A stretch of 64,000 nucleotides of DNA from Pictodentalium vernedei (Eukaryota > Mollusca > Scaphopoda > Dentaliida > Dentaliidae). Both the position numbers and the translations under genes were made by a program. Location of the stretch: the NCBI GenBank assembly GCA_031216915.1, contig CM062297.1, positions 536,260,971 to 536,324,970 of the forward strand. The letters run 5' to 3'. Positions 56,450 to 64,000 of the stretch are shown piece by piece (the first letter of the stretch is position 1; each line of letters starts with the position of its first letter). The notes under the pieces were generated by a model. The model worked only from the letters and a program-made list of their open reading frames with translations, searched no databases and had not been told where the DNA came from.

Positions 56450-56679
56450 CCCTTAAGGGCCTAATTCCGACACTGGTCAATTTTTACTGTATTAGAACAG
56501 GTGCTCCAACCTGCTGCGTTTGGGTAAACTTGCAAGGTATGCTCTAAGTACATTGTCAGTTGTTTCTAGGCATGTCTTGGCGGCCTACCAAGACTTGCAT
56601 ATACACAACTGCAAAGTCACAGAGCATTAAATGTCACAGAGTGGCAAAAATGCATGAAAAATCTCCAGTCCTTTAAGGG
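56450..56679. mobile_element. TTAA-type MITE with central hairpin (family A)
   Basis: Starts CCCTTAAGGG after TCAA (eroded TTAA) and ends CCTTTAAGGG before TTAA (56680-56683). Central CATGTCTTGGCGGCC/ACCAAGACTTG is a shortened family hairpin. 230 bp, very close in length to 54772-55002. Confidence 0.85.
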
Positions 56680-56683
56680 TTAA

Positions 56684-56850
56684 GGTCACTTTCAGCATAT
56701 ATGGCCTTTCATTAACACAACACAAGTATGAAGCCAAGTTTAGCCAATCGTTTTCACATATGCTGCCCATTTTAAAGGACTTGCCCCCTCCCCTGTCATT
56801 CGCTACCAGGTCCTATTACCTGCTCACCGCAGTAATCAAGCATGGATGAC
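56684..56850 (-). mobile_element. Fragment of the tail-sharing retroposon
   Basis: AGCCAATCGTTTTCACATA, TGCCCATTTTAAAGGACTTG and CCAGGTCCTATTACC match the body of 12683-12897. Diverged, and abuts the MITE at 56450-56679. Confidence 0.6.
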
Positions 56851-57393
56851 ACAGACAAAAGACTGATTGCTATATTCCCGATTTTTGTCAAGCAATAAAT
56901 GTGACAGACTTCTGGACTTCTTCACATTACACTCCAAATTCAACACTGTGTCATGTAAACAGCAAAAGTATTCTAAGGAACAAAACATCAAGCTTATGTC
57001 ATCATGAAACTGAGTAACAGTTCGACTTCAAACATTATGTTGTATTTACACTAGAAAAATTGTACGACATATAATATCTCAATTTCTGAAGAATATTTGA
57101 ATGAGCCAAAATTAATTCATTCTTTTATTCCTGTATGCACTGTAAAAAAAGAAATTTTGCTTACAAAACACAGCTTATGACCATGTCATTGGCACAAGCT
57201 CCTTGAACTCATCCACTAAGAGGTCATAAGCAATGTTTTATGAGCAACAAGGGAAAAGATTTGGGTATTCAAGATAGGGATTTTTGTTTTTGGCAAGCTT
57301 CATCTTCTTATCAAGAGATAATGCACCTTGTCAGAAGTGTTATCGACTGCTCTTTTGATGCTATCATCATCTGCTATAATAGTAGAGAAAGTA
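56851..57393. other. Unclassified, with a weak MITE-like core
   Basis: 57170-57245 has ACACAGCTTATGACC and GGTCATAAGCAATGTTTT around a disordered centre, like an eroded family-C element. The rest is unassigned. Confidence 0.35.
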
Positions 57394-59088
57394 AATGAAA
57401 GTGTCAATAACACTGTAGCTCAACTTGTCAAGACAAAGACATGCACATGTATAGTATGTGACACAGCAATGACAAACATCTAGGTAATGACCTGATAACA
57501 AAGGTACATATAAAGTATTGTAATGGTCTGTACATAAATACTGACCGTTGCCTGTAACAAATGTATAGGTAAAGTATTGTAAAGGTGGGTGACAGTCAGA
57601 TGCTAAACTAGAAAAGAAATCTTTGAGTCCCAGAGTGGGTCTGACTGAACCCCAAAATATTTTTTCTCATAGCACAGTGATAACAAAGGCACCCCAAAAC
57701 ACACTCGTTCCTGTCCCAAGGTGAAAACAAAGGTACCCAAGAAGTTTTGTGAAGATCAGTTCATAAATACGAGCTGTATAGAACTTGTGACAAAAAACTG
57801 ATTGGACCTAATTTCGGTACAAAATGGCCACTGGCAGCCATCTTGAATTTTGGACCGTACCCAGAAACACTCATTCTCGTCCCAAGGTGATAACAAAGGT
57901 ACCCAAGAAGTTTTGTGAAGATCGGTTCATAAATACAGCCTCTACCCTGAGCCGTATTAACATGTGTGCTCACACTGTGTAAGTAGCACTGAATAAATAA
58001 AAGTTCATCTAATTTGCATAATTTCTGCACGAAAAAAAAAACCCTTACAATATGTGATGTATTCCATGTTACTAAACATTCATATAAAAATTTATTCAAA
58101 TCAGAACTTTCATACAGAAGTTCTGTACAAAAGACTGATTGCACTAATTTTGGTACATCTTGAATTTCGGACCACACCCAAAAACACTCTCTCTCATCCC
58201 ACGGTGATAACAAAGGTACCCAAGAAGTTTCGTAAAGATTGGTTCATAAATATGGCCTCTAGTCTGAGCTGTATAGAAGTTGTGTACAAAAAAACTGATT
58301 AGACCTAATTTCGGTACAAAATGGCCACTGGCAGCCATCTTGAATTTTAGACCGCACCCAGAAACACTCGTTCTCGTCCCAAGGTGATAACAAAGGTACC
58401 CAAGACATTTCGTGAAGATCAGTTCATAAATACAGACTCTAGTCTGAGCCGTATTGACATGTGTACGTGTGTAAGTCGCACTGAAAAAATCAAAGTTCAT
58501 CTAATTTTCATAATTTCTGCATGAGAAAAAAACCCGTATTATATGTGATGTATCCCATGGTATTAAACATTCACACAAAAAACTATTCAAATCAGCGCTT
58601 TCATATGCAAGTTCTGTGCAAAAATCTGATTGCACCAAATTTTGTACAAAATGGCTGCCATCGGCCATCTTGAATTTCGGACCGGACCCCAAAACACTCA
58701 TTCTCGTCCCACGGTGATACCAAAGGTACCCAAGAAGTTTCGTAAAGATCGGTTTATAAATACGGCCTCTAGCCCAAGCCATATTGACATTTGCACTTAC
58801 AGTGCTGAAAGTAACACCAAAAAACATCAAAATTAGTCTAATTTGCACAATTTATGCACGAGAAAAAAACCCGTATTATATGTGATGTATCCCATGGTAC
58901 TAAACATTCATACAAAAAATTATTCAAATCAGAGCTTTCATATGGAAGTTCTGTACAAAAAACAGATTTCTGCATCGTCGGTACCAAATGGCGGCTGGCA
59001 GCCATCTTGAATTTCGAACCGCACCGGACAGACGGACGACGGGCCATGACAAAAGCTCAAATTTGGCTTCGCCAAAGTTGAGCTAAAA
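57394..59088 (-). mobile_element. Satellite-cored element, family 2
   Basis: The left end has the hairpin AGTGTCAATAACACT and GTAGCTCAACTTGTCAAG. The right end is ACGGACGACGGGCCATG, then CTCAAATTTGGC/GCCAAAGTTGAG and CTAAAAAA. The core alternates ~170- and ~320-330-bp units marked by AAAGGTACCCAAGAAGTTT (57733, 57900, 58218, 58397, 58727). Open frames of 70-150 codons on both strands are read-throughs of these units. Confidence 0.8.
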
Positions 59089-60305
59089 AATGTAATAACA
59101 TTTTCTAAACTGTAATCAGATAAAATTCAAGCAGAGGCTCAATGAGAAATATATCAGTATTGAAAAAAGATAATGAAATTACATATTTTGGTACAGGCCT
59201 TGAAATTCATGCAAGAATCAGAATCAGGGAGCACAGTTGCTCAGTGGTTATGGCATTGAACTTCGAACCTAAAGTCCACAGTTTGATCCCCAAAAAGGGT
59301 AATTGCCAGACCTGTTAACCTCTGGAGGTGACTGTCAGTGAGATTTTGATGAGCTCTCAGTGAGATTTGGATGCTTGTCAGTGAGATTTTTGCGTGCAGC
59401 CAGCACATCAATAATTTCCATGTTATCCCCCTCCAAGACACTCCAAGTCTCCAACCTAATGTATTTTATTAGAACAATTTGTGTTTGCAAAACATAGAAA
59501 TATAGAGCAAAACAGAAAAAAGGATATGGCTTTGTGTGGATATCTGAGCTTGTTCCAATGGCATCCATATTTCAATGGTTTTATTTACAAAGTTTTGAGA
59601 TATTTTCGACCCCTTTAGACCTATTGAGTTTTGCACTCCAGTGTTGAAAGTTTTGTATCCATTTGGGTGATTGTGGGTACTTGTTGGTTGTTTGTGGTAA
59701 TTCAACCTTCCAACTACCGGAGCCATGCGTAACCACGTCGGTTATTCACTGGAGGTAGTTGGTCATATATGAAGAAGATCTGGAATAGGGGGTGATAATT
59801 TTCAGTGAAACATAAACATTATTCCACAGGACGAAACGTCTCGAAGCAAAAGGTCTCGGGGACGAAAAGTCTCTGGGACAATTTCCTGATAAAATGTCCC
59901 GGTGCCATAAATTACCAACTTTTTCAGGATTTAATTCGCCAAAATTAAAATTTCTTTCACAACCTGCCTTAGAAAATCGTGAATCGGAATTTTTTCCCAA
60001 TATATTAAAAATTACCAAACTCATTTGATTCAGGCATCATTCAGCAGTTCATCAACAAATTATATTTTTCTGAAATCCGAAATGCACAAACATGTCAAAA
60101 TTAATGTTTGCGTATTTTTTGTCCAATTCATCTGCACATAACTGAAAATATGTGATTTATTTCCCGATACAACTGCTACTTATATATCAAGCAAAGGTGT
60201 TTATTTAATATATCATCAATTCTGTTAATTTTCTTGCATCCCAAGTTAAATTTTTTCCCCTGGAAAAAATATTACGGTTTCAAAGAACACAGTGGCCGGT
60301 TGTGT
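59089..60305. other. Spacer between two family-2 copies
   Basis: Contains a SINE head (59226-59308) and an 85-codon minus-strand frame (59469-59726, MAPVVGRLNYHKQP at its start) of unknown nature. Nothing else recognised. Confidence 0.4.
59226..59308 (+). mobile_element. tRNA-derived SINE head only
   Basis: GGGAGCACAGTTGCTCAGTG (box A) and CACAGTTTGATCCCC (box B-like) with the beginning of a core, then unrelated sequence. A 3'-truncated SINE, not a tRNA gene. Confidence 0.6.
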
Positions 60306-63185
60306 ACAATGAAAGTGTCAATGACACTGTAGCGCAACTTGTCAAGACATGTACATGTATAGTATGTGACACAGCAAGGACAAACATCCAGGTAATGACC
60401 TGATAACAAAGGTACATATAAAGTATTGTAATGGTCTGTACATAAATACTGACCGTAGCCTGTAACAAATGCACAGGTAAAGTATTGTAAAGGTGGGTGA
60501 CAGTCAGATGCTAAACTAGAAAAGAAATCTTTGAGTCCCAGAGTGGGTCTGACTGAACCCCAAAATAATTGTTCTCATTGCACAGTGATAACAAAGGCAC
60601 CCCAAAACACACTCATTCCTGTCGCAAGGTGAAAACAAAGGTACCCAAGAAGTTTCATGAAGATCAGTTCATAAATACGAGCTGTATAGAAGTTGTAACA
60701 AAAAACTGATTGGACCTAATTTCGGTACAAAATGGCCACTGGCAGCCATCTTGAATTTTGGACCGCACTCAGAAACACTCGTTCTCGTCCCAAGGTGATA
60801 ACAAAGGTACCCAAGAAGTTTCGTGAAGATCGGTTGATAAATACAGCCTCTAGCCCGAGCCGTATTGACATATGCACTTACAGTGTATAAGTAGCACTAA
60901 ATAAATCAAAATTCATCTAATTTGCATAATTTCTGCACGAGAAAAAAACCCGTACTATATGTGATGTATTCCATTTTACTAAACATTCATACAAAAATTT
61001 ATTCAAATGAGAACTTTCATACAGAAGTTCTGTACAAAAGACTGATTGCACTAATTTTGGTACAAAATGGTTGCTGGTGGCCATCTTGAAATTCGGACCA
61101 CACCCCAAAACACTCATTCTCATCCCACGGTAATAACAAAGGTACCCATGAAGTTTCGTAAAGATCGGTTCATAAATACGGCATCTAGCTTGAGCCATAT
61201 AGAAGTTGTGTACAAAAAACTGATTAGACCTAATTTCGATACAAAATGGCCACTGGTAGCCATCTTGAATTTTGGACCGCACCCAGAAACACTCGTTCTC
61301 GTCCCAAGGTGATAACAAAGGTACCCAAGACGTTTCGTGAAGATCGGTTCATAAATACAGACTCTAGCCCGAGCCGTATTGACATGTGTACTTACTGTGT
61401 GTAAGCAGCACTGAAAAAATCAAAGTTCATCTAATTTGCATAATTTCTGCATGAGAAAAAAACCTGTATTATATGTGATGTATCCCATGGTACTAAACAT
61501 TCACACAAAAAATTATTCAAATCAGCGCTTTCATATGCAAGTTCTGTGCAAAAATCTGATTGCACCAAATTTCGTACAAAATGGCTGCCATCAGCCATCT
61601 TGAATTTCGGACCGGACCCCAAAACACTCGTTCTCGTCCCACGGTGATAACAAAGTTACCCAAGAAGTTTCGTAAAGATCGGTTCATAAATACGGCCTCT
61701 AGCCCGAGCTGTATTGGCATTTGCACTTACAGTGCTGAAAGTAACACCAAAAAACATCAAAGTTAGTCTAATTTGCATAATTTACGCACGAGAAAAAAAC
61801 CCGTATTATATGTGATGTATCCCATGGTACTAAACATTCATACAAAAAATTATTCAAATCAGAGCTTTCATATGGAAGTTCTGTACAAAAAACAGATTTC
61901 TGCATCGTCGGTACAAAATGGGAGCTGGCAGCCAGACATGTGTACATACTGTGTGTAAGTCGCACTGAAAAAATCAAAGTTCATCTAATTTTCATAATTT
62001 CTGCATGAGAAAAAAACCCGTATTATATGTGATGTATCCCATGGTATTAAACATTCACACAAAAAACTATTCAAATCAGCGCTTTCATATGGAAGTTCTG
62101 TGCAAAAATCTGATTGCACCTAATTTTGTACAAAATGGCTGCCATCGGCCATCTTGAATTTCGGACCACACCCCAAAACACTCGTTCTAATCCCACGGTG
62201 ATAATAAAGGTACCCAAGAAGTTTCGTAAAGATCGGTTCAAAAATACGGCCTCTAGCCTGGCCGTATAGAAGTTGTGTACAAAAAACTGATTAGAGCAAA
62301 TTTCGGTACAAAATGGCCACTGGCAGCCATCTTGAATTTTGGACCGCACTTAGAAACACTCGTTCTCATCCCAAGGTGATAACAGAGGTACCCAAGAGGT
62401 TTCGTGAAGATCGGTTGATAAATACAGCCTCTAGCCCGAGCCGTATTGACATGTGTACTTACTGTGTGTAAGTAGAAATGAAAAAATAAAAAAGTTCATC
62501 TAATTTGCATAATTTCTGCACGAGAAAAAAACCCGTATTATATGTGATGTATCCCATGGTACTAAACATTCATACCAAAAATTATTCAAATCAGAGCTTT
62601 CATGTGGAAGTTCTGCGCAAAAATCTGATTGCCCCTAATTTTGAACAACATGGCTGCCAGCGGCAATCTTGAAGTTTGGACAGGACCCCAAAACACTCGT
62701 TTTCGTCCCAGGGTGATAACAAAGGTACCCAAGAAGTTTCGTAATAATCAGTTCATAAATACGGCCTCTAGCCCGAGCCGTATTGGCATTTGCACCGACA
62801 GTGCTGAAAGTAACACTAAGTAAATCAAAGTTAGTCTAATGTGCATAATTTAAGCACGAGAAAAAAACCTGTATGATATGTAATGTATCTCATGGTACTA
62901 AACATTCACACAAAAAATTATTCAAATCAGAGCTTTCATATGGAAGTTCTGTACAAAAAACAGATTTCTGCATCGTCGGTTCAAAATGGCATCTTGAATT
63001 TCGGACCGCACCCAAAAACACTTGTTCTCGTCCCACGGTCATAACAAAGGTGCCCAAGAAGTTTCGTAAAGATCGGTTCATAAATACGGCCTCTAGCTGG
63101 AGCCCTATCCAATTCTTGACGTACGGACAGACAGACGGCGGGCCATGACAAAAGCTCAAATTTGGCTTTGCCAAAGTTGAGCTAA
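60306..63185 (-). mobile_element. Satellite-cored element, family 2, longest copy
   Basis: Same ends as 57394-59088 (AGTGTCAATGACACT; CAAATTTGGCTTTGCCAAAG and TTGAGCTAA). ACCCAAGAAGTTTCG-type markers near 60640, 60808, 61141, 61321, 61655, 62211, 62388, 62724 and 63049 reveal a ~505-515-bp higher-order repeat of one ~175-bp and one ~330-bp unit. It accounts for all open frames in this interval. Confidence 0.85.
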
Positions 63186-63454
63186 TAATGAAATGTCAAA
63201 ATAAGGCACCTGACGTCAGTGTGACATTTCACACAAACTAATGTGACCTTGCCACTGAGTGTAGAGCACATGCTTCTGTATTTGTAAACATCAAATCTGA
63301 TGGATTCAGTGATGCCGTGATGGATTACCGGTACTGAATAACTAACTTTGAAAAGTATCAAAGCGGGAGAAAATAGGATGTTGCCGTGAGAGCAGGAGAT
63401 TGGGTACCAAACCGGGAGTCTTCCAGCGAAACCGGGAGAGTTAACAGGTCTGGT

Positions 63455-63700
63455 AACTGCATTGTGTCCAGATTGTCCATGTGGGGGCATGGTGGCGCTG
63501 TGTACTAAGGTTTATTGCATATCGATGGTGCACTTGTCTTCAACAAATGCTAACCTTACTTGCTGAGTCAGTACGTTAGGAAGTCTGACAGTTGCTCACC
63601 ATTGCGCGGTGGTTCTCACCAGCTACTTCGGCTTCCTCCATCCATAAAAGTGTCCAACACGAGGTGACCCTGGCTGTCAAAAGTGTCAATGAACCCCCAA

Positions 63701-63759
<59 letters not shown>
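63455..63759 (+). mobile_element. 5'-truncated SINE with long AAAT tail
   Basis: Core GCTGTGTACTAAGG, GATGGTGCACTTGTCTTCAA and GGTGGTTCTCACCAGC, then CCCCAATAAATAAATAAAT repeated to 63759. No head. Confidence 0.85.
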
Positions 63760-63914
63760 CCAGAATCAACTTTCTCACATGATTCTTGCAAAGTAATCAA
63801 TAAAACACAACTTTGGTTCTCAAAACATGTTCATTTGATTCTTGTCATAGATCCTGAAAGCATCTGTCAAGGTCAAGAGAATTCTACTTATTGTTACTCC
63901 CTCATAATAAGGTA

Positions 63915-64000
63915 GCACTAACCAGACTTACCAGTGGTGTCTAGTGATATCTTGGCTGCCTACACAGGCAGCCAAGACTTCCTTTGAAACTTCACACAAG
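63915..64000. mobile_element. Family-A MITE cut by the window edge
   Basis: Contains the family hairpin ATCTTGGCTGCCTACACAGG and CAGCCAAGACTT (about 63951-63980). The right terminus lies outside the window. Confidence 0.6.

Noticed and set aside
57761-58213. 150-codon minus-strand frame and similar frames at 23317-23757, 60917-61318 and 62071-62349
   Set aside because: They are read-throughs of the family-2 satellite units. The same peptide phrases recur with each unit and appear in several frames and orientations.

Overview
The window is repeat-dominated, AT-rich animal DNA with almost no coding capacity. The repeat types point to a marine invertebrate, most likely a mollusc and perhaps a bivalve: elements opening with a GC hairpin (AGGCCCC/GGGGCCT) and closing with AGCTCACCT-type hairpins beside GTCCGTCCG runs, satellite-cored Helitron-like elements, and SINEs with a TTTATTTATTGGTGTTT tail when read in reverse. 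This assignment is an inference from repeat style; no host gene was available to confirm it. I recognise no host exon, and the window could be intergenic or one large intron.

Layout. 1-16.8 kb: a Helitron-like element with a ~140-bp satellite core (itself hit by a SINE and a hAT element), a second one behind it, a ~335-bp satellite, a GC-rich unassigned block, and several SINEs with 5S rRNA-derived or tRNA-derived heads. 16.8-22 kb: a perfect 30-bp hairpin and a ~480-550-bp satellite interrupted by a Helitron-like element. 22-28.6 kb: three more satellite-cored elements of different families. 28.7-30.2 kb: a complete Tc1-like transposon with an uninterrupted 337-residue DD34E transposase, the only convincing protein gene. 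30.95-43.2 kb: a 12.2-kb near-perfect palindrome with an apparent 6-bp target duplication. 44-57 kb: TTAA-flanked MITEs with central hairpins, plus more Helitron-like elements. 57.4-63.2 kb: two copies of a ~510-bp higher-order satellite element. 63.2-64 kb: a SINE and part of a MITE.

The most unusual object is the palindrome. Its arms (~97-98% identical where I compared them) each carry a 63-bp satellite made of palindromes, three small open frames, two SINEs, and a GC-rich block with ETS-CRE, CRE, RFX, NRF-1 and YY1 consensus sites. The arms meet at three hairpin modules near 38.1 kb. Only the left arm has a 2.27-kb Helitron-like insertion, so the arms have separate histories and a simple read-folding artefact is unlikely.

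Two other systems stand out. First, a SINE family shares one core and tail but has either a tRNA-derived or a 5S rRNA-derived head, and a third retroposon shares only the tail. Second, at least four TTAA-flanked MITE families each have a strong hairpin at their exact centre. All mobile parts except the Tc1 element look non-autonomous, so their enzymes must be encoded elsewhere.
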